The notes below the pieces were generated by a model. It did not search any database, was not told where the DNA came from, and was given only the letters and a program-made list of their open reading frames with translations. Shown here piece by piece: positions 53,706-62,136 of a stretch of DNA of 64,000 nucleotides. The stretch's first letter is position 1. Each line of letters opens with the position of its first letter. The position numbers and the translations under genes are program-made. Source of the stretch: Thalassospira sp. MCCC 1A01428. GTDB taxonomy: Bacteria > Pseudomonadota > Alphaproteobacteria > Rhodospirillales > Thalassospiraceae. The stretch spans positions 30,149-94,148 of the forward strand of contig NZ_JFJZ01000017.1 in assembly GCF_002115825.1 (NCBI RefSeq). Reading direction: 5' to 3'.

Positions 53706-55250
53706 ATGAAGATTTTGAAAACCGCAATCCTTGGCGCAACCATGTTAGCCGGAACCTTTGGCACTTATCAGGCTGCCCAGGCCGCGGAATTATCAATCGC
53801 CCTAAACCAGATTATCCAGGGTCTGAACCCGCAGGATTCAAACTACAATGTCGATTATTCGGTCGCGAATGGCATTTTTGAACGCCTGATCTCGTTTGAT
53901 GGCGACATGAAACTGGTTCCACAACTGGCCACCAGTTGGGAAGGCAGTGAAGATGCCAGAACTTTCACCCTTAAACTCCGTCAGGGTGTTAAATTTCAGG
54001 ATGGCACCGATTTTAATGCTGCAGCGGTTAAGTTCAACCTGGACCGTTTGGCAGATCCCAGCCTGAACCTGAAAAAACACAGCCTGTTCAAACTGGTTGA
54101 ATCCGTTGAAACACCGGATGACTACACCGTTGTTATCAAACTGAGCAAACCGTTTGGCGCCATGATCAACACGCTGGCTCATCCGTCTGTTGTGATGGAA
54201 AGCCCGGCTGCGATTGAAAAATATGGCAAGGATTTTGCCAAGCATCCGGTTGGTACGGGCCCGTTCAAATTTCAGGAATGGGTGCCGGGCGAAAAGCTGG
54301 TGGTTGTAAAGAACGACAATTACTGGGATTCCGAATGGCCGAAACTCGACAAGGTGACGTTCTTTCCGGTCGCTGAAAACGGTACCCGCGTTTCCATGCT
54401 GATGTCGGATGAAGTGCAGTTCGTGCCGATCCTGCCGGCAGAGCTGATGAAGCGTGTCAGTGAATCCGACAAATATGAAGTGCTGGAAAAGCCGGGCATT
54501 TCGGTCTGGGTCATGGCGATGAACATGATGCGCAAAGAGTTCAAAGACATTCGTGTCCGCGAAGCCTTTAACCTTGCGATCGATAAAAACGCCTTTACCC
54601 AGGTTGTTTATGGCGGCCACGCCATCGTTCCGGACTCACCGCTGGCACCGGCAACCCAGTTCCATGCCACCCAAAGCCCGGCCCTGACCACCGATGTTGC
54701 CAAGGCCAAGGAACTGATGGCGGATGCCGGTTATGCCGATGGTTTCTCGATCAATCTTTGGGCGCGTAACAACTCAACCGAAGTGCGCATGCTGCAATTC
54801 ATCAAACAGCAGCTTTCGCAGATCAATGTTAAGGTTGATATCGTTCCGCTTGAAGGGGCAACCCGCGCTGAAAAGCTGTTTGGTTCCAGCGTAACCCCGG
54901 AAACCGCCGAATTTGATTCGGTTATTGGCGGCTGGTCGCCCTCCACGGGTGACGCCGACTGGCACCTGCGCCCGGTTTATTCGACCGAAGGCTGGATCCC
55001 GAATATGTATAACGAGGCGTTCTATTCCAACCCGGATGTGGACAAAGCCATCAATGACGCCCTTGAAACCGCTGATCCGGCAAAACGCGCTGCGGCCTAT
55101 GAAATCGCCCAGAAGCAGATCTGGAAAGACAAACCGGTTGTGTGGCTGGCAGTGGATAACGCCCTGGCAGGTCGTAAAAAAGGCCTGACCGGTGCCTTCC
55201 CGATGCCCGATGGCACCATGCAATATGCCCATGCTGCCTTCGAAAAATAA
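53706..55250 (+). CDS. peptide ABC transporter substrate-binding protein (SBP_bac_5)
   Basis: 514 residues. A signal peptide (cleavage after AAQA near residue 27) is followed by the large peptide-receptor fold: LNPQDSNYNVDYSVANGIFERLISFDG, TFTLKLRQGVKFQDGTDFNA and GTGPFKFQEWVPGEKLVVVKNDNYW. It delivers short peptides to the permeases. A perfect hairpin (55268-55299) separates it from them. AGAGGC lies eight bases before the ATG. Confidence 0.92.
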   Translation: MKILKTAILGATMLAGTFGTYQAAQAAELSIALNQIIQGLNPQDSNYNVDYSVANGIFERLISFDGDMKLVPQLATSWEGSEDARTFTLKLRQGVKFQDGTDFNAAAVKFNLDRLADPSLNLKKHSLFKLVESVETPDDYTVVIKLSKPFGAMINTLAHPSVVMESPAAIEKYGKDFAKHPVGTGPFKFQEWVPGEKLVVVKNDNYWDSEWPKLDKVTFFPVAENGTRVSMLMSDEVQFVPILPAELMKRVSESDKYEVLEKPGISVWVMAMNMMRKEFKDIRVREAFNLAIDKNAFTQVVYGGHAIVPDSPLAPATQFHATQSPALTTDVAKAKELMADAGYADGFSINLWARNNSTEVRMLQFIKQQLSQINVKVDIVPLEGATRAEKLFGSSVTPETAEFDSVIGGWSPSTGDADWHLRPVYSTEGWIPNMYNEAFYSNPDVDKAINDALETADPAKRAAAYEIAQKQIWKDKPVVWLAVDNALAGRKKGLTGAFPMPDGTMQYAHAAFEK

Positions 55251-55267
55251 GCCCGCCTGAAACTTCC

Positions 55268-55299
55268 GGCCCGGTAATGTGGCAACATGTTACCGGGCC
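55268..55299. promoter_or_regulatory. intercistronic hairpin after peptide receptor gene
   Basis: GGCCCGGTAA (55268-55277) and TTACCGGGCC (55290-55299) form a perfect 10-bp stem with no T-run. It has the same position and design as the hairpin after the sugar receptor (6796-6826). Confidence 0.7.
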
Positions 55300-55319
55300 G
55301 CTGACACCAAGAGCACCAG

Positions 55320-56240
55320 ATGGTTCAATATTTCCTGCGACGGCTTTTTGCGTTAATTCCGGTTCTTTTTCTGATTTCGATATTTGTTTTTATGTTCGTC
55401 CATGCACTGCCGGGCGATCCCGCCCGTGTGTTGGCCGGGGAACATGCCACGCTGGAAGAAGTCGAAATCGTTCGCCGGACCCTTAACCTTGATGCGCCGC
55501 TTTATCAGCAATATTTCAAATTTATCGGTAATATCCTGAGCGGCAATCTGGGTATTTCGTTGCGAACGCACGAACCGGTCACAACCATGATTGGCCGGGC
55601 CTTTATGCCCACCGTATGGCTTGCATTATGCGCGTTGGGCTGGTCGGTGCTGTTTGGTTTGATTTCAGGGGTGGTTTCGGCCGTTAAACGTGGCAGCGCG
55701 GGTGACCATGCCGGTATGTTCGCCGCTGTTTCCGGCATTTCGATGCCGCCTTTCTGGCTGGGTTTACTGTTGATGCAGTTTTTCTCGGTCCAGTTGGGCT
55801 GGTTTGGCACCAGCGGGTTTGACAGCCCTTCGGACCTTGTATTGCCGTCATTGACACTGGGCGCGGGTGTTGCCGCCATTATGGCGCGTTTCACGCGTTC
55901 CGCCGTGATCGAAGTTGTCCGCGAGGATTATATCCGAACCGCCCGGGCCAAGGGGCTTAAGGAAAAAATTGTCATCTGGAAACATGCCCTGCGTAATGCC
56001 CTGATCCCGGTTGTGACAATGGCGGGCCTTCAGTTCGGCTTTTTGCTGGGGGGGTCGATTGTGATCGAACAGGTGTTTCGCTGGCCGGGCATGGGCGCGC
56101 TTCTGCTCGATGCGATCCGTTTTCGCGATTACACCGTGGTTCAGGCCGAGATCATGATTTTCTCGCTTGAATTTCTGCTGATCAATCTTTTGGTTGATGT
56201 CCTTTACGGGCTGATCAATCCGAAAATTCGCTATAGCTAG
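55320..56240 (+). CDS. peptide ABC transporter permease (DppB type)
   Basis: 306 residues with six membrane helices. The typical N-terminus MVQYFLRRLFALIPVLFLIS and HALPGDPARVLAGEHAT are present, as is the EAA region RTARAKGLKEKIVIWKHALRNALIPV. It pairs with the DppC-type permease that follows. Confidence 0.92.
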   Translation: MVQYFLRRLFALIPVLFLISIFVFMFVHALPGDPARVLAGEHATLEEVEIVRRTLNLDAPLYQQYFKFIGNILSGNLGISLRTHEPVTTMIGRAFMPTVWLALCALGWSVLFGLISGVVSAVKRGSAGDHAGMFAAVSGISMPPFWLGLLLMQFFSVQLGWFGTSGFDSPSDLVLPSLTLGAGVAAIMARFTRSAVIEVVREDYIRTARAKGLKEKIVIWKHALRNALIPVVTMAGLQFGFLLGGSIVIEQVFRWPGMGALLLDAIRFRDYTVVQAEIMIFSLEFLLINLLVDVLYGLINPKIRYS

Positions 56241-56249
56241 GATACCGTG

Positions 56250-57152
56250 ATGACGCAACAACCTGAAATCGTTATTGATGCGCCACCGGCCCTGAACGAA
56301 CCGGCGACCAGCCCGTTCAAGGAATTCTGGAAACGTTTTGCCAAACGCAAAGTCGCGGTAGCGGCGGGAATTTTCCTGTTGGCGATGTATGTGACGGCGT
56401 TTCTGGCACCGGTTATTTTGCCGTTCAGCCCCGATAGCTTTGACTATATGAACACCCTGCAAACCCCGACGGCCCTGCATTGGGCCGGGACCGATGAATT
56501 TGGCCGCGATATTTTTGCCCGCCTGATGAATGGGGCGAAACTGTCGATGTTTATCGGGTTTACGTCGGTTTCGGTCGGTGCCGTTATTGGTGTTTTGGCA
56601 GGTCTTTTTGCCGGTTATTATGGCGGCTGGCTGGACGCTTGCACGATGCGGGTATCCGACGTGCTGTTTGCTTTTCCCGGTATGCTGTTAGCGATCGGTA
56701 TTGTCGCCATTCTTGGCCCGGGCCTGACCAATGTGATTGTGGCTGTGGCGATTTTCAGTGTGCCGGCATTTGCGCGCATTGTGCGTTCGGGCACGCTGGC
56801 CCATAAGGAAAGCACCTATGTCGAAGCGGCACGTGCAGCGGGCGCATCGGACTTTATCATTATGTTCCGTCACATTCTGCCTGGCGTGCTGGGTGCTGTA
56901 ATTGTTTATTTCACCATGCGTATTGGCACATCCATCATTACGGCAACCAGCCTGTCATTCCTGGGCTTGGGGGTTGAACCCTCGACTGCGGAATGGGGTG
57001 CGATGCTGTCGACCGGGCGTGATTACATGATGGCAGGTGAATGGCATTTAACCTTGTTCCCCGGTCTCGCCATTTTCATTACGGTCCTGTCTTTCAACAT
57101 TCTGGGCGATGGCCTGCATGATGCGCTCGACCCCAAACTTGAAAAAGAATAA
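56250..57152 (+). CDS. peptide ABC transporter permease (DppC type)
   Basis: 300 residues. GTDEFGRDIFARLMNGAKLS and YVEAARAAGASDFIIMFRHILPGVLG are DppC hallmarks, as is the ending DGLHDALDPKL. ATG at 56250 is preferred, with AGGAT upstream; an adjoining GTG at 56247 is an alternative. It forms the channel with the DppB-type protein. Confidence 0.92.
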   Translation: MTQQPEIVIDAPPALNEPATSPFKEFWKRFAKRKVAVAAGIFLLAMYVTAFLAPVILPFSPDSFDYMNTLQTPTALHWAGTDEFGRDIFARLMNGAKLSMFIGFTSVSVGAVIGVLAGLFAGYYGGWLDACTMRVSDVLFAFPGMLLAIGIVAILGPGLTNVIVAVAIFSVPAFARIVRSGTLAHKESTYVEAARAAGASDFIIMFRHILPGVLGAVIVYFTMRIGTSIITATSLSFLGLGVEPSTAEWGAMLSTGRDYMMAGEWHLTLFPGLAIFITVLSFNILGDGLHDALDPKLEKE

Positions 57153-57176
57153 GCCTGATCCCAGGCGATTAAAAAC

Positions 57177-58232
57177 ATGACAGAAAACTTGCGAAACGCG
57201 ATAGCGTGTTCCGAATGGTGGGTTCATCCTACGGGACCAACCAATCAGATTACCGATGTGCCCGGTGTGAAAGTCGGCCATTTTACCTATAAAAGCGGCG
57301 ATACGGCACGCACCGGTGTAACGGCCATTTTGCCCCATGATGGCAACCTGTTTGACCGGCCCGTTCATGCCGGAACCGCCATTTTAAATGGTTTTGGTAA
57401 AAGTGCCGGTTTGGTCCAGGTCGAAGAACTGGGCGAGATTGAAACACCGATTATTTTAACCAATACCTTTGGCGTGGCGGATTGCACCAAGGCCGTAATC
57501 AAACGCACAATTGGGCAAAACCCCGATGTGGGCCGCAAAATGGCAACGGTTAACCCGCTGGTGATGGAATGCAATGATGGCGTGGTAAACGACATTCAGG
57601 CATTTCACGTGACCGAAGCCATGGTGGACAAGGCCATTGATAATGCCGGTACGCAGTTTGACCAGGGAACGGTTGGTGCCGGGACCGGCATGAAAACTTT
57701 TGGCTTTGCTGGTGGCATTGGTTCGGCCTCGCGGCGGGTAAAACTTGCTGGCGGGGTACATTACCAAGTTGGTGCGCTGGTTTTATCCAATTTCGGCCAA
57801 AAATCCGAATTGCGGGTGTTGGGGCAAAAACCATCAGCTCCTGTCGTTCTTGCTTCCGCTGGGGCCGAGGATTTCGATAAGGGATCGATCATTATCGTTC
57901 TGGCAACCGATGCCCCGCTTGACTCCCGTCAGCTTTCGCGGCTGAGCCGCCGGTCGTCGGCGGCATTGGGGCGGTTGGGCAGTTACCTTGGCCATCAAAG
58001 CGGTGATATCGCGGTGGCCTTTTCCACCCAAAACGTCAAGGCGCGCGACGGCGATGCGGTTTATGCAGGGCAGTTTGTATCGGAAAGCTGCATGAATGCG
58101 TTTTTCCATTGCAGTGTCGAGGCAGTGGAAGAAGCCGTTTTGAATGCCATGTGGAACGGGCAGGCAACACCATCCTATAACGGTAAAACCCTGCCGGAAT
58201 TTCAGGCGTTTTATCGGGCATGTACGGTCTGA
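57177..58232 (+). CDS. P1-family peptidase (DmpA/BapA-like, S58 Ntn hydrolase)
   Basis: 351 residues. TDVPGVKVGHFT opens the family fold. GTVGAGTGMKTFGFAGGIGSASR and KGSIIIVLATDAPL follow. The self-cleavage site is G236|S237, S237 being the nucleophile, as in DmpA. Members remove N-terminal D-amino acids or beta-amino acids from peptides. No signal peptide is seen, so it should act on imported peptides in the cytoplasm. It follows the DppC-type permease by 24 bases and ends the operon at a strong terminator. Confidence 0.9.
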   Translation: MTENLRNAIACSEWWVHPTGPTNQITDVPGVKVGHFTYKSGDTARTGVTAILPHDGNLFDRPVHAGTAILNGFGKSAGLVQVEELGEIETPIILTNTFGVADCTKAVIKRTIGQNPDVGRKMATVNPLVMECNDGVVNDIQAFHVTEAMVDKAIDNAGTQFDQGTVGAGTGMKTFGFAGGIGSASRRVKLAGGVHYQVGALVLSNFGQKSELRVLGQKPSAPVVLASAGAEDFDKGSIIIVLATDAPLDSRQLSRLSRRSSAALGRLGSYLGHQSGDIAVAFSTQNVKARDGDAVYAGQFVSESCMNAFFHCSVEAVEEAVLNAMWNGQATPSYNGKTLPEFQAFYRACTV

Positions 58233-58266
58233 TCACCGCCGATACCCGCGAAATATGACGCACATA

Positions 58267-58308
58267 AAAAACCGGCTTTCTGGTGCAAATTCCAGAAAGC
58301 CGGTTTTT
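58267..58308. terminator. bidirectional intrinsic terminator
   Basis: AAAAACCGGCTTTCTGG (58267-58283) pairs perfectly with CCAGAAAGCCGGTTTTT (58292-58308), with an 8-base loop, T-run and A-run. It ends both the P1 peptidase and M55 peptidase transcripts. Confidence 0.92.
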
Positions 58309-58328
58309 GTTTTTTGGGGGCCTTGCAG

Positions 58329-59150
58329 TTATTGCAGGCCGTTTACAATCAGCGCCAGTGCGGAAATGGTGCTGATGGCATCGGCGTGTGAATTGGCAAC
58401 AAACTTGACGGTTTGTGCATCACACCGTTCCATTTGCGGCAATAGGGCCGCGCCATCTGCATAAAGCTGTTTGTGGAAGCGCACCGAAATGGTTAACGGC
58501 ACCTTGCACGGGCTCTCAACCGGGGCACCCTTTGCTGCGGCAACGACGTCGCTGACCTGTTGTGTAATCATTTCGCGCGATTTTTTCGGTGACAGGCTGT
58601 TCATTGCACCAGCGCCCAATGCCTGTTTGACCGTGATGTTACGGGCAGACGGGAACTGGGCGGAAATTTCCTGCGCCAGGCGGTCATCCCCGCTTACGGC
58701 AAGAAGGGGTACGCCAATTTCGGCGGCATACCCGCCAAACAGGGTTGGTTCACCAGCCTGTATGCCATTGATCATGATGGAATGAAAGGCAAGGCCGCTT
58801 ACGGTATGGGCCATGACGCCAAAATTTGATGCCGCACCGTGATAACCGATCAGAATGACGCCATCATGTTTGTCATCAATGCCCTGGATCATGGATAACG
58901 GGCGCGGTTTGCCCGAAACCAGCCGGGCGCGGTCATCCAGGTCTTCGGCGATGATATTACGCATCGGGCCGTGGGAATCTGCCACGGTGACTTCGGTAGC
59001 ACCACCATCAAATGCGCCTGCAATGGCGGCGTTGGCTTCCTGGGTCATCAGGCGGCGGGCAACCTCGTATTCCGGGTTACCGCGCCGACCCTGCAGGGTC
59101 TCACAAACCCCGGCAACACCTTCGATATCAACAGATATAAATATCCGCAC
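58329..59150 (-). CDS. M55-family D-aminopeptidase (DppA-like)
   Basis: 273 residues. The zinc-binding start ISVDIEGVAGV, VADSHGPMRNI and LIGYHGAAS, and later FHSIMINGIQAGEPTLFGGYAAEIGVPLLAVSGDD, are DppA features. Members cleave D-amino-acid peptides such as D-Ala-D-Ala. The start is GTG with AGGAGG seven bases upstream. It is convergent with the importer/P1 peptidase unit; together with the isoaspartyl peptidase, three enzymes for non-standard peptide bonds flank one importer. Confidence 0.9.
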   Translation of the reverse strand: MRIFISVDIEGVAGVCETLQGRRGNPEYEVARRLMTQEANAAIAGAFDGGATEVTVADSHGPMRNIIAEDLDDRARLVSGKPRPLSMIQGIDDKHDGVILIGYHGAASNFGVMAHTVSGLAFHSIMINGIQAGEPTLFGGYAAEIGVPLLAVSGDDRLAQEISAQFPSARNITVKQALGAGAMNSLSPKKSREMITQQVSDVVAAAKGAPVESPCKVPLTISVRFHKQLYADGAALLPQMERCDAQTVKFVANSHADAISTISALALIVNGLQ

Positions 59151-59484
59151 GTCCCAGCCTCCTGTTTTATATTGGACTTATGAACAATAATAATGCGGAC
59201 AGCACGCACGAAACCAATGCCGATCCAACATAGACCATACCAATCAGGCAGAACGCGCCATCGATTGATAAAACTGGCTGCTTGCCAGTTCGGATGACGG
59301 AAGTGACCTTGCCGCTAAATTTGCAGCTTAATCGTGGCGTCATCCCTTTATTGGCAAGTTCGCACCAGGGATTATAGAACATGCCAATATATTCAAACAC
59401 ATCAGTCCGTGCATGCATGCCCCCTGTGATATTTTAGGCCATATCGCCCGGAGGCACATGTCACGATATGTTATGTCATTTTTA
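59151..59484. other. 334-base gap with a doubtful small frame
   Basis: A leftward frame of 83 codons (59167-59418) ends with one hydrophobic helix (LIGMVYVGSALVSCVLSALL), but its ATG has a purine run only one base upstream and no recognisable family. I see no other signal here. It could be a small membrane protein or chance. Confidence 0.25.
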
Positions 59485-60564
59485 CTATTTGGCATTTTCG
59501 CGAATTTGCGAAAGCGAGTTCCGCGGGGTTAAATCTTCCGGGTCTGTAACGATTTCGATAATTCCGGATTTTCCCGAGGACTTGATCACTTCGAACGCGT
59601 CGGCGAATTGCCCGGTTTCTTCAACTCTGGCGACTTCCAGTCCATATGCCTTTGCCAAGGCAATGAAATCCGGGCTCGCAATATCCGTTCCACTAACGCG
59701 ATACGGATAGTTCTTTTCCTGATGCATGCGAATGGTGCCATAGATGCCATTGTTGCACAGCATCACAATCACCTTTGCACCAAACTGCTGGGCGGTTGCA
59801 AGTTCCTGCAAGGTCATCTGAAAGCAACCGTCACCGGCAAAACAAATGCTCAGCCGGTCCGGATGGCGCAGGCTTGCGGCGATTGCGGCGGGCAAGCCAT
59901 AGCCCATGGTGCCCGATGTCGGGGCGACCTGTGTTCTGTATTGACGATGCTTGTAAAAACGATGCACCCAAACGGTGTAGTTACCCGCCCCGTTGGTCAG
60001 GATGGCGTCTTCGGGCAGCGTTTCGTTCAGATAACCCATAATTTTGGACAGATTGACCGGCCCGTGCGAGGTGGCATTGGGCGTTGACCATTCAAGATAG
60101 TCTGCACGGGCGGCCTCGGTCCATCTCGACCAGGTTACGCCATCGTGCGGAACCTTTATGTCGGCCAACGCTGCCAGCATGTTTTTCATACCGGAACAAA
60201 TGCCGAGATCGGGTGCATAAACGCGCCCGATTTCGTCGGGGTCAGGATGCACATGGATTAGTTTTTGCGTACTGACCGGGACATCAAGCAGCGTATAACC
60301 CGATGTCGTGCAGTCGCCCAGCCGGGCACCAAGAACCAGAATTGTATCCGCATCGCGAATTCGTTGTGCAAGATCGGGGTTAATTGCCAACCCGGCATCA
60401 CCGATATAACAGGGATGCAACGCCGAGAGGCGATCCTGACTGCGGAAACTGCAGGCGACAGGAAGTTTCCATGTTGCGGCAAATTTGGCGAGGTTGTTAC
60501 ATGCGTCCTCGTCCCATGTTTCACCCCCGGCTATAATCAGTGGGGACCTGGCATCGGATAGCAT
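59485..60564 (-). CDS. C-terminal fragment of the split TPP enzyme (central and PP domains)
   Basis: 359 residues from the first ATG after the frameshift. It contains the central nucleotide-like domain (LIIAGGETWDEDA, TILVLGARLGDC) and the pyrophosphate-binding domain (GDGCF and CNNGIYGTIR). Alone it lacks the catalytic glutamate half and is unlikely to work. Confidence 0.6.
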   Translation of the reverse strand: MLSDARSPLIIAGGETWDEDACNNLAKFAATWKLPVACSFRSQDRLSALHPCYIGDAGLAINPDLAQRIRDADTILVLGARLGDCTTSGYTLLDVPVSTQKLIHVHPDPDEIGRVYAPDLGICSGMKNMLAALADIKVPHDGVTWSRWTEAARADYLEWSTPNATSHGPVNLSKIMGYLNETLPEDAILTNGAGNYTVWVHRFYKHRQYRTQVAPTSGTMGYGLPAAIAASLRHPDRLSICFAGDGCFQMTLQELATAQQFGAKVIVMLCNNGIYGTIRMHQEKNYPYRVSGTDIASPDFIALAKAYGLEVARVEETGQFADAFEVIKSSGKSGIIEIVTDPEDLTPRNSLSQIRENAK

Positions 60565-60614
60565 GGCGGCAAGATCGACAAGTTGCGTTGCCGCTGGTGA
60601 TGCCTGAACAGGCG

Positions 60615-61148
60615 TTATGCGGGGGGAAGTTTTTTAACGTCGACGACGTCGCGTAACATGTCTTCGGGCAAACCCAATACAACGGGACCGGGCCGACCGG
60701 AGGTTGCCACCTGAAATGCGCGGGTTAATAGTTCCGGAATGCGCGCGGCGTCATCGATCACTGCGGTCCATTTGGTTTGAGTGCCAAAGATCGCCTTAAG
60801 GTCAAATTCCTGAAATGCTTCGCGTTCGGTATCATCGCGCCCGATAAGCCCGACCAGCATAATTAATGGCGTGGAATCCTGATAGGCAACATGAATACCG
60901 GAATAGGCGTTCGAAGCGCCGGGGCCCCGCGTGACCAGAACCAGACCGGGACGTCCTGTCAGCTTGCCATCAGCGTCGGCCATAAATGCGGCTGAACCTT
61001 CATGTTTGGCCGCAATAAATTCGATCTGCGGCGCGTCGACAAGCGCATCAAGAACAGCAAGAAAACTCTCGCCTGGCACACCAAAAATTTGGTCCGCACC
61101 TTGTTGAATCAAGACGTCAGTGATCAGCTGGCCTCCCGTGCGTTGCAT
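60615..61148 (-). CDS. N-terminal fragment of the split TPP enzyme (PYR domain)
   Basis: 177 residues. The pyrimidine-binding domain has the conserved glutamate in AAKHEGSAAFMA. It ends at a TAA just after the C-run (LPPA). GGAGG seven bases before the ATG marks it as the original start. Confidence 0.6.
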   Translation of the reverse strand: MQRTGGQLITDVLIQQGADQIFGVPGESFLAVLDALVDAPQIEFIAAKHEGSAAFMADADGKLTGRPGLVLVTRGPGASNAYSGIHVAYQDSTPLIMLVGLIGRDDTEREAFQEFDLKAIFGTQTKWTAVIDDAARIPELLTRAFQVATSGRPGPVVLGLPEDMLRDVVDVKKLPPA

Positions 61149-61207
61149 CGGTGCCTCCTCCAGACTTTGATATTTTTAAAATGATAGCGCGGGCTTAACG
61201 CCCGACT

Positions 61208-61990
61208 TTAAGTGTCTGCCAAATCAGCACGATCCGCCAGACGTTGTGCCGCATAGGTGTAATGGTGCCGCACCGCCTGGGATGCCGCATCCTCATTCTG
61301 GTCGCGTATCGCATCCAGAACGGCTTGGTGTTCGACCAGGACTTCCGCACTCCATTCTGTCACACGTGCGTTTTTGACAGCGACAGAACGCAATTCCATA
61401 TCAATCCGCGCATCAAGCATAGACAGAAATTCCAGAATGTACTGGTTGCCCGACGCTTCAGCGATGTGGCGATAAAAAGTGCGTTCGGCCAGAACAAGCT
61501 GTTCGGCACCGTCGTGCCCTTCGGCAAGGGAACTTTCCATATCCCGATAGGCCTGTTCCATACATTCAATATCAGCATCACTGCGCGAACGTGCAGCCAA
61601 CCCGGCAGCTTCGGAGGTAATCCCGGTGCGCAATTGAAGAATTTCAAGAAGCTTTTGGCGTTTTTCAAAGCAAGCGGGGTTGATACGAAACGCGCTGCGT
61701 GCGCTTGGCTCGGCGACAAAGGCACCAACACCTTGTCTGGAATCAACCAGACCGTCGTGTTTCAAACGCGAGATTGCTTCCCGGACAACGGTTCGGGCGA
61801 CCCCGAAACTCTCGGCCAGACTCTGTTCTGTCGGCAATTGTTGTCCGGCGGCCAGTTCCCCCTCGAGGACCATTCGAGAAAGCTTTTGCGAAATATCGTC
61901 CGTCAAGCTGGGGCGCCTGTTTATTCGAGTGAAAGAATCCACGACCAAATGCCTTTTTACCAATCGTTGGCCAACATCAACGTCGGCCAT
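61208..61990 (-). CDS. GntR-family regulator, FadR/FCD subfamily
   Basis: 260 residues. The winged helix (LPTEQSLAESFGVARTVVREAISRL, residues about 50-75) is followed by an all-helical FCD ligand domain (LQLRTGITSEAAGLAA, FYRHIAEASGNQYILEFL, VEHQAVLDAIRDQNEDAASQAV). FCD regulators sense organic acids with a bound metal. It is divergent from the dehydrogenase gene, and a perfect operator-like palindrome lies between them (62042-62056). It probably controls the dehydrogenase, the TRAP receptor and perhaps the TPP enzyme. Confidence 0.9.
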   Translation of the reverse strand: MADVDVGQRLVKRHLVVDSFTRINRRPSLTDDISQKLSRMVLEGELAAGQQLPTEQSLAESFGVARTVVREAISRLKHDGLVDSRQGVGAFVAEPSARSAFRINPACFEKRQKLLEILQLRTGITSEAAGLAARSRSDADIECMEQAYRDMESSLAEGHDGAEQLVLAERTFYRHIAEASGNQYILEFLSMLDARIDMELRSVAVKNARVTEWSAEVLVEHQAVLDAIRDQNEDAASQAVRHHYTYAAQRLADRADLADT

Positions 61991-62041
61991 CGTCTTCCCG
62001 GTTTATGTAAGCCGGCATCATGCGTTGTCAACATAAAAACA

Positions 62042-62056
62042 TGTTGTCAGACAACA
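62042..62056. promoter_or_regulatory. FadR-type operator
   Basis: Perfect palindrome TGTTGTC-A-GACAACA. Its core TTGTCAGACAA fits the FadR-family pattern TNGTNNNACNA exactly. It is 52 bases upstream of the regulator start and 81 upstream of the dehydrogenase start. Confidence 0.8.
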
Positions 62057-62136
62057 AGGGGACATGTTATGCGGATTAATTATGAAATCGCACTTCGCCA
62101 AATCCGATTAAGGCGAAGATAAAAATGGAGGACAAC

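Larger units (their letters stand above)
59485..61148 (-). pseudogene. thiamine-pyrophosphate enzyme (acetolactate-synthase-like), split by a one-base frameshift
   Basis: The N-terminal half (60615-61148; GVPGESFLAVLDAL, TRGPGASNAYSGIHVAYQDS) and C-terminal half (from 60564 leftwards; GTMGYGLPAAIAASLRHP, ICFAGDGCFQMTLQELATAQ, the TPP/Mg motif) together make one normal TPP enzyme of about 555 residues. Downstream of the stop, the other frame continues without interruption (PRITPVQASPAATQLVDLAA). The break falls at the run of six G at 60621-60626 (+ strand); one more base would restore a single frame. It may be a real loss, a phase-variable tract or a base-calling error. The FadR-type regulator lies 59 bases upstream. 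Substrate unknown. Confidence 0.8.

Noticed and set aside
53838..54620. 260-codon - strand frame inside the peptide receptor gene
   Set aside because: Antisense to a complete receptor with signal peptide; Phe/His-rich and without recognisable domain.
59167..59418. 83-codon - strand frame with one hydrophobic helix
   Set aside because: The purine run is only one base from the ATG and there is no family resemblance; kept only as a note in the gap entry.
61244..62122. 292-codon + strand frame across the GntR-type regulator
   Set aside because: Antisense to an intact helix-turn-helix and FCD domain, and it would run through the operator region; not a gene.
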